Position numbers and translations under genes: made by a program
Source of the DNA: Metaphire vulgaris
Taxonomy: Eukaryota; Annelida; Clitellata; Crassiclitellata; Megascolecidae
Reading direction: 5' to 3'
Length of the DNA: 64,000 nt
Assembly (NCBI GenBank): GCA_018105865.1
Contig: CM030845.1
Coordinates: forward strand, 10,892,390 to 10,956,389
In this document: in pieces, positions 56,202 to 64,000 of the stretch
How positions within the stretch are numbered: position 1 is the first letter of the stretch
How the letters are laid out: each line of letters opens with the position of its first letter
Notes under the pieces: generated by a model
Database searches by the model: none
The model's input: only the letters and a program-made list of their open reading frames with translations
What the model was told of the DNA's origin: nothing

Positions 56202-57483
56202 CTGTGCTATTCTTAACAGGCAGGCGGTGGGCTTTCTCCAGCCAAATGACTGCCTTCCGATATTCCTTCTTTTCGATAAAACACTAAAAGACATAGCAAG
56301 AAAGTAGCTTAAAAGTTGCTTGATATGAACCAGGCACGCCGGAAGTGGGTGTGCAGGGGGTGCATCTGCATCCCCTGGAAAAATTCAGGGGGTGCAATGC
56401 ACCCCTGAAAAGAGGATGGTCTGCACCCCTTCTGCACCCCCTGAATCCTGAAAAACAGGGGGTGCAGAGGGGGTGCAGAGTGTACAGACGACCTTTTTTG
56501 CTTGTCAAGCTATTTTGAAGGTAAATTCTAGCGTTGAACACCTTTTTTTGCTTGTCAAGGATTTGAAATAGAAAATTTCACTTCGAATAAATCTGCACCC
56601 CCTGACCAAAATACGTTCCGACGGGCCTGATATGAACTGTTGGACATTTAGGCCTACGGTTAAGCCTGCACAAGCGATCCTATGGCTAATTCAATTAATT
56701 ATTAATTAATTATTAATTATGGCTAATTCAAGTAGACCTGCCGCTGCGTCGTTCTATGGTTAGACCTACCTTGCCAAGATAGAGAAGATTTTCCTTCCAC
56801 CTTCCGGGATTCAGTCTTTCTGCCTGTGTGAAGTAAATCGGCCGTTTAGTTACAGTACATAATAAGACAAGTAACCTACTGCGTAATGTCAACACGACTG
56901 CGTAAGAGTGTGATCGGAGGAGTAGGCCCCCACTGGAAGCATCAAAGACCCTTTCAATCCAAGGATATTTGACCACACCACCTGTATATATATATACTAG
57001 GTGTTTACCCGTCAAAAATGACGGGGGAGATATATCTTTTATATGAGTGATCTGGACCGACTAATTGCCCTACAATCCGGAGACAACAGAGAAGGAAGCT
57101 TTTTGTTTCAAAGAATATCCGTCACGATACAGCGTTTCAACGCCATCGCATTCCATTGAATACCAGTGGCGTATAGCCAAGATTCCGAAAGGGGGGGACA
57201 TCACATCCACATATTCAGGTTTCATATGAAAAAATTCTTGACGAGCGTAAAAACGTCGTCGTATGCCTCACTGTCAAGCTCCAGCGCTTTCAGCGATCTC
57301 TCTCGTACTACCACCCCCCTCCACCCCCTCCCAAATACTCGACGGATTTACACAAATCCCGCGACAGGTCCCAGCCCCGATTAGGGCGGGGGACTGGGGG
57401 ACCGGGGGCCTCTGGTTCCCCGTGGCTATGCCAATGTTGAATGTGGTAAACCTGCACAAGAGGACGTTAATTAATAAAGACAG

Positions 57484-57559
<76 letters not shown>

Positions 57560-58463
57560 CAGTGATATGCCTGAAAGTGGCTTCACGCGAACTAAACTGA
57601 CGTCTATGAAATGGCGAAGGGCGTCTTCGATTGACGCCGTCGGTGGAGCAGACAGCAAGACCTCAGCCGCTTTGCGCTTCGTCCACGACAGCATCGACAC
57701 CTGCTGGACGACAACGGAGACGGACATCGTAAAGTCCTCTATAGCAGACGCGCCTGCGCGTTCGTTGAGGACGGCCACTGCTTTATCGAGATTTTAGCAT
57801 CGACATATTCAGCGGCGGTTCCACATGGGGGCCCGTGCCCCCTTATTGAATGAATGTCTGCTCTTCCACTATGCATGATATATACTACTACATGCCTAGC
57901 AACAAATAGTTGCCCCTTATGCTTAGGAGTTGTGACCCCAACGCCCCCCGCTCCAACTTGCCAACTCCTGGAGCCGCCACTGTCGACATTGATCACACGA
58001 GTTGCATCTCATTGCGTTTTAATATATAGGCACGACGTTAGCTTATAAGACAACTCTTGATTAATCGTCATCATCATCATTATCATCATCATCATCATTG
58101 AACTTCTATTGCGCCATTTCAGTAATTTTCTTGACATCAGTCGATGGTCGCTCCGGACTTGAATCGTAAATCCCCATTTGTCAGATTCGGGAAATCAGTC
58201 CTCCGTGTTTTTCGGTTAATGCGGATAGGCGATAGAGAACAGGTACGTTTTGAGTCTGGATTGAAATGTCTTAAAAGACTCAGTGGAGCGGGCGGGCCAA
58301 TGCTGGGGTGAATTCCGTATCCTCGACCCAACCACTGAAAATGCGCTCTCGGGACCTCAAGAATGGTTTGTATGCGGGATCTGCAGAGTTAGAGCAATCG
58401 ACCACCTGGATGCGTGTAGGTGGGTTAGTAGGCAGAAAAGATCCATTGTGAGCTTAGGCTTAC

Positions 58464-58546
<83 letters not shown>

Positions 58547-61500
58547 GGTTTAAAGTGGTTCAGTTTCAGGTTCCGGTTTCAAATGGTTCTTATTTGAAAG
58601 ATGTTTACAGTTGGGATAAAAGGCTTTCTTGTTGCGCGGTTCTAATTTCGGCTTTTTTTCTTAACAATAATTGCCATTCTAGTCAGCAATTCTGTACTCT
58701 TGTAGTCTATACTGTAATTATAGCCTAATCTATGTTCAAATGCAGTGGCGGCTCCAGGACTTGGCAAGTGGGGGGACCTTTGGGGGTGGCAACTTCTAAG
58801 CATGGGGCCAACCATGTGCTGATATGTATATAGGCCTAGTGGTAATTATAGGATCCAGCAGGGGGCCCACTGAGGGGGCAGGCATTCAATAGGGGGCACG
58901 GGTCCCCGGGTCCCCATGTGGAGCCGCCGCTGTTCAAATGACTAATCGGTCTCCCCGTGATCTCACCCCATAACACCAACGGCCCATCAGATGGTGAGCT
59001 GCGGCGTCGGTCGGATTCAATTCGATCGATTTCTCTATATGCTTCTGAATAAAAGCATAACATTTCAATCAATCAATCAGTTTATTAGTATCAAAATCAA
59101 AACCATTAAGGTCAACCATAGGTAATCACTATTACAATTCAATAACTGAACGTCCAGAAGAATACTAATAAAGAGAAACGCAAATATGTTTCATATTTCG
59201 ATATTAGATCATTGTTTGATATATTAAAATTGGTATGAAAGAATTAGAACACTAAAAGAGAGAAGCAATAGAAAAAGGCAACCTCTGTCCAAAGCCTGCT
59301 TTCCATGTGACAATTCAAAATACAAATGCAATTTTTAACGAAGAAATTATTACGATTTTCCAAGTCTGACAATTTTTAACCGCTAAATTACTCCTATATA
59401 TAACATAATGTTGCACATGCAGTGCAAATTGTAGCATAAGTTGGCGCAGAGTGCAGATGCAATGTCAAAATAGTATAAGATAAGTGAGACATATTTAGGG
59501 ATTAACGAACCAAAGATAGTTGTTTTAATATTTATATAGGGATCTAGGCCATCAAGAATTTAAGCCATCAAAGTCCCATTCTCGATTCTGTCTAGCCCCG
59601 TTCCTTCCGTGTGGATTCTATGGGTACGTTGTTAAAATTATTTAAAAGAAAGACATGACGACCAGTGTTTATTCAAGGCCTGGTTTTTTTTTTGGGGGGG
59701 GGGGGATTCCTCCCCAAAGTTTGAAAATTTCTCCCCAAAAATTTTTATATGTTACGTCAAGGGTTTTGAGCAGACAAACCATATTCCGCAAACGTGTAAA
59801 ACTCCTCCCCCCAATATCAAGGTGGCTAGAATAAACACTGCATGATGAAACTCGGCTAAAAACTCGCTCCTTCATAATTTTTGGGCTAAGAATTTTAAAA
59901 AACCAAATTTGGGGACACCGTGTCTCGCGTCCTTGTGCCCCTAAATCCCTGTACGCAGATGCACGTTGAGACATAAGCAAACGCTGACTGCTTATAATAG
60001 TAGCGATAAATCATTAGTTGCTAGGCATGACCTCAATTTGTGCTATTCTTCTCTCCGATATAAATGTTGGTATAGTGTAGTCTAGTCCAGTGGCGGTTCC
60101 ACGTGGGGTCACTGGGGGGGGGTGAGTGAGGGTTCATCCCCGCCACCGGACTTCCGGGTTTTTTTCACCTGCGAAACCTTTTTTGGGTAAAAGTGTAGTA
60201 AAATTAGGGGAAAATTTCCTTTTGTCAGCTTTTTCGGCAAAGTGTATTGATTCTTCCTTCTCTTTTCATCCTCCCACCAATTTCCTGTGAATTCATTTCA
60301 TCCCCCTCCACCAAGAAATCATGGAACCGCCACTGGTTCTGGTCTAGTCTAATGGCATACGTATATATAGTCTAATAAATGGACTCTCTGTGAATGACTG
60401 CGCTCTGAATACAAGCGCAGTATAATCAGGGGGCATATCCATAGGAATTTCGTTGAAGCACAGTTTTCGCCATCCCGACAATTTTTCAAGAACGCTATAG
60501 TCGCCCGGTCGTCGCTGGTGTTAAGAAACTGTGTTCCTGGAATTGTCCGACACCCCTTCGCTGCTTATAAGATGCTGACAAGCGACTAATTGTGACTTAA
60601 ACTGACCTTAAACTGATAACCGTTCTCAATTTGAGCTCTCCTTCCCTCCAATTCACCGACACTGCCGAGCGTCACAGCCCACCTACAGCCAATCAACAAT
60701 AAAAACAAACGAATTGGAAAAACACTGAGCGGAAACTATAACTGGAGTAGGGTCTACCACCTTTCCATACCCAGAAAACCTCTTATGCACGTTGATCCAT
60801 ATTTACAGCGTATACTACAGGGTGTAAAAGTGAAAAGGGCACCCCTTTATGATATTTAATATCTCGGCTGCGTGTGTAGCGATTTCAATGAAATTTATAG
60901 TACATATACCTGGGAATGTTTTTGGTCCAATTACCAAATTTCATGCTGATAGCTTTAGTGTTTGCTAAAATATGGCCAAAAAACTAAAGAGACCCAAATT
61001 TTAAAATTGACAAACAGAAGATAACGTCATAGTAATTTGTATCGTTTTTAAGTCTAAAATTGTGTCGTTGTCATTGCGCCAGACAAGGTCAAGGGTTACT
61101 TACGGCCAACAGATAAACACAGCAGCATTATGATTGGCTGCAGGACTGTCATGATATGCTTGGAGACAGTGGCGTCGCTAGGGTTGGTGTCACCCAGTGC
61201 GGTAAAATCGTGGTGTCACCCATTTAGACTTGGGACCTCTCCTAAAAATCTTTCTTATTTTTCCTTCTCAAATACCGTGACAAGCAAAAAAAAGTCATCC
61301 TTGTTTGGTGTCACCCCCCCCCTAGATGGTTTCACCCGGTGCGGTCCGCCCCCCCCTCTCGACGCCACTGCTTGGAGAAGATTTCATATTCCAGCAAGAC
61401 GGAACACCTGCACACTCTGCTCTCAGGACCCAGAATTTTCTGTAGCAACATTGTCCAGATTTCATCAAGAAAGATGACTGGTTCCCAACTCCCCAGATAT

Positions 61501-63118
61501 CAATCCACTTGACTTCCACGTCTGGGGAATCATGCTCGACAGATATCAGAAGTATCAGCCAAAGCCACAGAACATCACGGAGTTGAAGACGGTGCTGAAG
61601 AATATCTGGGAGAGTTTGCCTGAGGACCAGATCAAGAAGTCGATATTGTCAGTGAAGAAGCGCTTGTCGGCATGTGTGAAGGCTAAGGGTGCATGGGCAT
61701 TTTGAGCACCTGCTCCCACAACAAATCATCTGAAACCCCCTTTACGTTCAGGGCCAAAAAAACTTTTTAAAATATTTTTATCACTTTATTATGACGTTAT
61801 ATTCCAATGTCAATTTCAAAATGTGGGCCTCTTTAGTTTTTTGGCCATATTTCAGCAAACACTAAAGGTATCAGCATAAAATTTGGCAATTGAATAAAAA
61901 GCATTCCCAGGTATATGGCCTATAAATTTCATTGAAATCGCTACACACGCAGCCGAGATATTAAATATAATAAAGGGGTGCCCTTTTCACTTTTACACCC
62001 TGTAGACTCACTGTCGACAATTTGTCAAGGGGATCAGACTCAGTGTTTTTATCCAGGCCTGTTGGAGGAGATTCCCCCAACCCCCCAACCCCACAAAATC
62101 CCCCTCAAAACCCAGCACTGATGCACATTTTTGCGTTGAACTGTGTCTCCTCGCCTCCAGCCACGTCAATCCCCCCTCCAAAGGCCTGGAGTCTGGATAA
62201 AACACCGAATTCAGACCAAATTTTGTCCACCGATTCTCCGGTTGCAATCTTGGCCACATTTTCTGTACTGCGTTCGGCATGATATACTCGTCGTTGCGAT
62301 ATTTACGCGTTTTGCGCTTCAAATAAATAAGTAAAATCTTTTGGATTTATATGGCGCTTTCGGGAGTATAGTACCACCGCAGTATATAGCTAGCTACTTT
62401 TTCTTAGGCGTTTGATATAAGTTTGAAACAGCCAAAAGGTAGGGACCAGTGGACCACTCAGGCAGGGTCATTTTTATCGAAAGGGTAATGATCATGCTTG
62501 GGACGTTACGGCGATGGAGAAAATGATTTTTTCAAAAGTGAAATGGTTTAAATTTGTATAGAAATGCTTGGAGAGATGTTGCAAGAAGTGAAGGAAATTG
62601 TGATGTAGGCTACGGAGCTAGAGGCACGGTCATTTGATAACCGCGCTTTTATAAGCATTTCACTTTCATTGATCGAGGCTGACGAAGCAATATGCGGCCG
62701 TGTGGACAGTCTACTTACTGCCTTACTCAGTAGTTGTCAATACCAGGGGCGTAGCCGAGAATTTGATTTGGTGGTTATAAATTTGGGGTATATTATTATA
62801 AAAATTATATATATATTATATATAATATATTATATATGTTGTAAATACTGCATTATACAGTGTATATAAAATATATACTGATTTTTGGGGGTATATATAT
62901 ACACTGATATACTCCCCTCCCGTCGCTACGCCCCTGGTCAATACTTACCATTTGTGCGTCTCTGCATTTCCGTCGTCGACCTGCATCGCCATTCCTGCTA
63001 AGTCTTTGGCCTTGTAGACGAGACTCTTCTTCTTCGTCTTGTTTCCTCTGGCCTCCAACTCCGACACCAGGTAAGTGGCCTTGGCAAAGCGCCACAGAAA
63101 ATCCGCATTCGTCATCGG
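53369..63118 (-). CDS. RMDN: RMDN-family gene (regulator of microtubule dynamics), 3' part
   Basis: Five minus-strand exons (63118-62949, 57703-57602, 56823-56770, 56283-56203, 53431-53369) read in order as the C-terminal TPR-like domain of an RMDN/FAM82 protein. These proteins bind microtubules; RMDN3 (PTPIP51) also tethers ER to mitochondria. Seen motifs: ADFLWRFAKATY, VSMLSWTKRKAA, APPTASIEDALRHFID, AERLNPGRWKENLLYLGK, KAVIWLEKAHRLPV and the stop after RGYHV. The last four exons join in phase 0. Between the first and second listed exons the phases do not meet (2 versus 0), and the family's middle segment (about 50 residues, ending GRWCY or similar) is absent, so at least one exon was missed or is missing. 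5' exons lie beyond 64000. Which vertebrate paralog it equals cannot be decided; the wording leans to RMDN2/3. Confidence 0.85.
53480..53630. mobile_element. Degraded miniature element, 'TTTATTCTAG' type
   Basis: Left gtttgtttattctagcc and right ggcctagaataaac are inverted to each other, with a C-run interior. Similar ends occur at 59665-59840. Confidence 0.6.
54250..54693. mobile_element. CRE-rich miniature element, copy 2
   Basis: Same layout as 14345-14818 (taaatgacgtcacg..., gtgacgtcacataatac, gttaacgcgttgtgacgtca, gacgtcatttatgg). Lies in the RMDN intron between the last two exons. Confidence 0.72.
55008..55090. mobile_element. hAT-like element end
   Basis: Caggggtattcaactggcgg and cccacgggccagatcc resemble the termini of hAT elements; a similar end is at 63602. 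The other terminus was not located. Confidence 0.45.
55362..56134. mobile_element. hAT-like non-autonomous element, 773 bp, 8-bp target duplication
   Basis: Ends CATGGTTTCCCAAAC and GTTTGGGAAACACTG, flanked by CATTAAAA at 55354-55361 and 56135-56142. Repeated 'gccgcgacc' and 'gcgacccac' inside. Lies in the last RMDN intron, 69 bases from the 56203 exon end. Confidence 0.88.
56158..56196. repeat. (AG)n adjoining an RMDN splice donor
   Basis: About 19 AG units; on the coding strand it is (CT)n starting at intron position +7. Confidence 0.93.
56203..56283 (-). CDS. RMDN: RMDN internal exon (81 bases)
   Basis: Encodes CFIEKKEYRKAVIWLEKAHR then LPVKNST, phase 0, acceptor cttttag, donor gtatgt. 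An (AG)n repeat starts six bases into the following intron. Confidence 0.87.
56770..56823 (-). CDS. RMDN: RMDN internal exon (54 bases)
   Basis: Encodes AERLNPGRWKENLLYLGK, phase 0 at both ends, acceptor cacacag, donor gtaggt. Joins exactly after ALRHFID, matching the family's ALxxFxxAExxxP stretch. Confidence 0.88.
57164..57436. mobile_element. hAT-like miniature element, GTGGCGTATAGCC type
   Basis: Ends CAGTGGCGTATAGCC and GTGGCTATGCCAATG, flanked by TTGAATAC and TTGAATGT (6 of 8 identical). Interior 'gacgagcgtaaaaacgtcgtc' is the A-rich motif again. Confidence 0.72.
57487..57557. repeat. (AG)n microsatellite
   Basis: About 35 AG units, 45 bases downstream of the 57602 exon end on the RMDN strand. 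Confidence 0.95.
57602..57703 (-). CDS. RMDN: RMDN internal exon (LSW exon)
   Basis: Encodes QVSMLSWTKRKAAEVLLSAP and ASIEDALRHFID, donor gtcagt. The acceptor may be gtccag or, three bases on, cagcag (start 57700). The open frame continues upstream to about 57790 but loses family similarity there. Confidence 0.83.
57812..57981. mobile_element. hAT-like MITE just upstream of an RMDN exon
   Basis: Ends CAGCGGCGGTTCC and GGAGCCGCCACTG. TCGACAT(AT)T and TCGACATT flank it, an 8-bp duplication with a two-base change. It lies about 110 bases before the exon at 57703 on the RMDN strand. Confidence 0.72.
58080..58465 (-). mobile_element. LINE-like 3' fragment
   Basis: Minus strand reads FKTFQSRLKTYLFSIAYP, like the last residues of LINE polyproteins, after a broken upstream frame. 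The tail is tattgcgcc followed by (ATC)n near 58065-58100. Confidence 0.55.
58466..58545. repeat. (AAT)n microsatellite
   Basis: About 27 AAT units. Confidence 0.95.
58743..58932. mobile_element. hAT-like MITE, family 'GTGGCGGCTCC', 8-bp target duplication
   Basis: 190 bases, ends CAGTGGCGGCTCCAGG and GGAGCCGCCGCTG, flanked by TTCAAATG at 58735-58742 and 58933-58940. Related to 10168-10366. Confidence 0.88.
59665..59840. mobile_element. Miniature element, CAGTGTTTATTC type
   Basis: Ends cagtgtttattcaaggcctgg and gtggctagaataaacactg; flanks catgacga and catgatga differ by one base. Long G and C runs inside. Confidence 0.68.
60088..60335. mobile_element. hAT-like MITE, uninterrupted relative of 11987-12697
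   Basis: Ends CAGTGGCGGTTCCACG and CATGGAACCGCCACTG, 248 bases, interior matching the 12 kb copy in reverse. The target duplication is not clean: GTCTAGTC lies at the left, and at the right the same bases occur six positions later. Confidence 0.72.
60818..62002 (+). mobile_element. Tc1/mariner element with long inverted ends, broken transposase
   Basis: 1,185 bases between TA duplications (60816-60817, 62003-62004). The ends CAGGGTGTAAAAGTG and CACTTTTACACCCTG start about 180-bp inverted repeats. A transposase remnant reads FQQDGTPAHSALRTQNFL, a stop at 61442-61444, then after a frame shift NSPDINPLDFHVWGIM and a KGAWAF end. This is a DDE-type C-terminal half; the first half is largely missing. 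Dead copy. A hAT-like element sits inside it. Confidence 0.9.
61168..61372. mobile_element. hAT-like MITE nested in the mariner element
   Basis: Ends CAGTGGCGTCGCTAGGG and CTCGACGCCACTG, flanked by CTTGGAGA on both sides (8 bp). Contains 'gacaagcaaaaaaaagtcatcc'. It splits the mariner transposase remnant just before FQQDG. End positions are read to within a few bases. Confidence 0.88.
62041..62206. mobile_element. hAT-like miniature element, CAGTGTTTTTATCCAGGCC type
   Basis: Ends cagtgtttttatccaggcct and aggcctggagtctggataaaacaccg; interior parallels 34605-34770. Flanks are similar but not identical (atcagact, attcagac). Confidence 0.65.
62324..62660 (-). mobile_element. L2/CR1-like LINE 3' end, degraded
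   Basis: Begins aataagtaaaatcttttgg ... tatggcgctttcgg and continues with decayed versions of the segments seen in the 29345-30217 copy. Confidence 0.65.
62744..62936. mobile_element. hAT-like MITE, family 'GGGGCGTAGC', copy 3, beside an RMDN splice donor
   Basis: 193 bases, ends CAGGGGCGTAGCCGAG and CGTCGCTACGCCCCTG, flanked by GTCAATAC at 62736-62743 and 62937-62944. The inner duplication covers positions +5 to +12 of the RMDN intron. Confidence 0.9.
62949..63118 (-). CDS. RMDN: RMDN internal exon (FLWRF exon)
   Basis: 170 bases, acceptor ccttcag, donor gtaagt, 56 codons plus two bases. Encodes PMTNADFLWRFAKATYLVSE, KKKSLVYKAKDLAG and DDGNAETHKW. Matches the family pattern FLWR(F/L)A ... 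KK..Y ... HKWYA. Confidence 0.88.
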
Positions 63119-63502
63119 CTGAAGGAACACACGACAGAGAGAGACACCGACAGTAGCCTATGTCAGACACGAGATGCCGCCCTTCGCTTGCCTATATATG
63201 ATCCACAGTATACTGTAAACTACAATGGAAACTTATAGTGCATCGTGAATTTTGATAATTGCTACAGTGTACACAGTACACAGGCAGTCGTGTATAAGGT
63301 GTATAGTTATGGTTCATGTTATAATTTTCCTCAAATGCTGCTGGCGAACGCTAAAATTAATTTATTAATATTGACAAATCAATGAAAATTAATAATTTAT
63401 TTAGCAATCATTATTATTCCTTATAGTTACTTAATTAATTGGTCATATATTTATCTATAGCAAGCTAACTATTTCCTTATTTCTATATTAGTAGATCTAA
63501 TC

Positions 63503-63562
<60 letters not shown>

Positions 63563-64000
63563 GTTAATGCATCTATAGGCCTAGCCTATCTCAACTAGAC
63601 CAGGGGTGTCAAAACTTTGGCCCGCGGGCTGATTTTATTTGGACCGCGAAAATATTCAGTTATTCACGTTATTAAAATGTTTGCTAAAAGTTTACGCGTG
63701 AAATTGGTTTGATGTAAAATCTCGTTTGGTTTGAGAAATTGGTTTGATGTAGTCTATGTAGGCCTAGAATCTTTTTGCATTTTAAAAATTGCCCTGATGT
63801 AGAGTAGTAGACAGGGCCGGCTCGTGAGTATCCGGCGCCCTAAGCAAGCGGGTCCAAGGCCACCCCTGACCCCGAATTAAAATATATATTTTATATATAT
63901 ATATATTCTAAAGGAGGAAATTCGCCTCTGGAAATTGAAACTTGAGCCACTATAACTGACGCCACAAAATTAGAATGGACCGTATGAAAACGGAAGAGAT
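63119..64000. other. RMDN intron, right edge
   Basis: No exon recognised. Contains an (AAT)n tract at 63501-63560, a hAT-type end at 63602 (caggggtgtcaaaactttggcc) and A/T-rich sequence. Confidence 0.5.

Noticed and set aside
57567..57797. Plus-strand frame of 76 codons starting MPESGFTRTK
   Set aside because: Antisense shadow of the RMDN exon at 57602-57703, whose minus-strand reading matches a protein family.
57739..57996. Minus-strand frame of 85 codons over the RMDN exon's upstream side
   Set aside because: Mostly the translated miniature element at 57812-57981; a different frame from the RMDN exon.
62022..62334. Frames on both strands of 63-104 codons
   Set aside because: They cross the terminal repeats of a miniature element and resemble no protein.

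Overview
This window is animal genomic DNA. It has many short exons, GT-AG introns, microsatellites and dozens of small DNA transposons, and no bacterial-style gene packing. Repeat style, gene content and intron sizes suggest a marine invertebrate, perhaps a deuterostome such as an echinoderm; that placement is an inference and not firm. Three protein-coding genes are supported by reading splice-consistent exons against remembered family patterns. Almost all of the longer open frames (poly-Tyr, poly-Leu, Arg-Glu repeats) are microsatellite or transposon shadows.

Layout. (1) About 3.3-4.3 kb, minus strand: the first two coding exons of a Delta-type Notch ligand (signal peptide, then the N-terminal MNNL module). 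The rest of the gene runs off the left edge. Its intron 1 is almost wholly a trinucleotide repeat. (2) About 4.5-15 kb: a 10.9 kb intergenic stretch between the divergently oriented Delta and MAP4K genes. It is packed with hAT-like miniature elements with 8-bp target duplications, including one nested inside another, plus a CCAAT-rich tandem repeat and a CRE-rich element just upstream of the kinase gene. (3) 15.2-49.8 kb, plus strand: a complete MAP4K3/5-type (germinal-center kinase I) gene in 29 coding exons, 2,526 coding bases and 841 residues, with an N-terminal kinase, a Pro/Ser linker and a C-terminal citron homology (CNH) domain. Its introns hold L2/CR1-like LINE tails, hAT and TTAA-flanked miniature elements, a tRNA-derived SINE, and a perfect inverted copy of kinase exon 10. 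(4) 53.4-63.1 kb, minus strand: at least five exons of an RMDN (regulator of microtubule dynamics, TPR-like) gene, tail-to-tail with MAP4K. Its 5' exons lie beyond the right edge, and at least one internal exon could not be found. A Tc1/mariner element with a hAT element nested in it lies in the large RMDN intron.

The three genes have unrelated jobs (Notch signalling, stress/growth kinase signalling, microtubule and organelle contact biology) and nothing suggests they act as a unit. The most noteworthy structures are the exon-10 inverted duplication joined to a LINE, a family of roughly 72-bp elements flanked by TTAA, a 165-bp inverted repeat whose arms break inside one of those elements, a miniature element inserted 12 bases from an RMDN exon, and a short A-rich motif shared by otherwise different miniature elements. 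No CRISPR array, rRNA gene or free-standing tRNA gene was seen.
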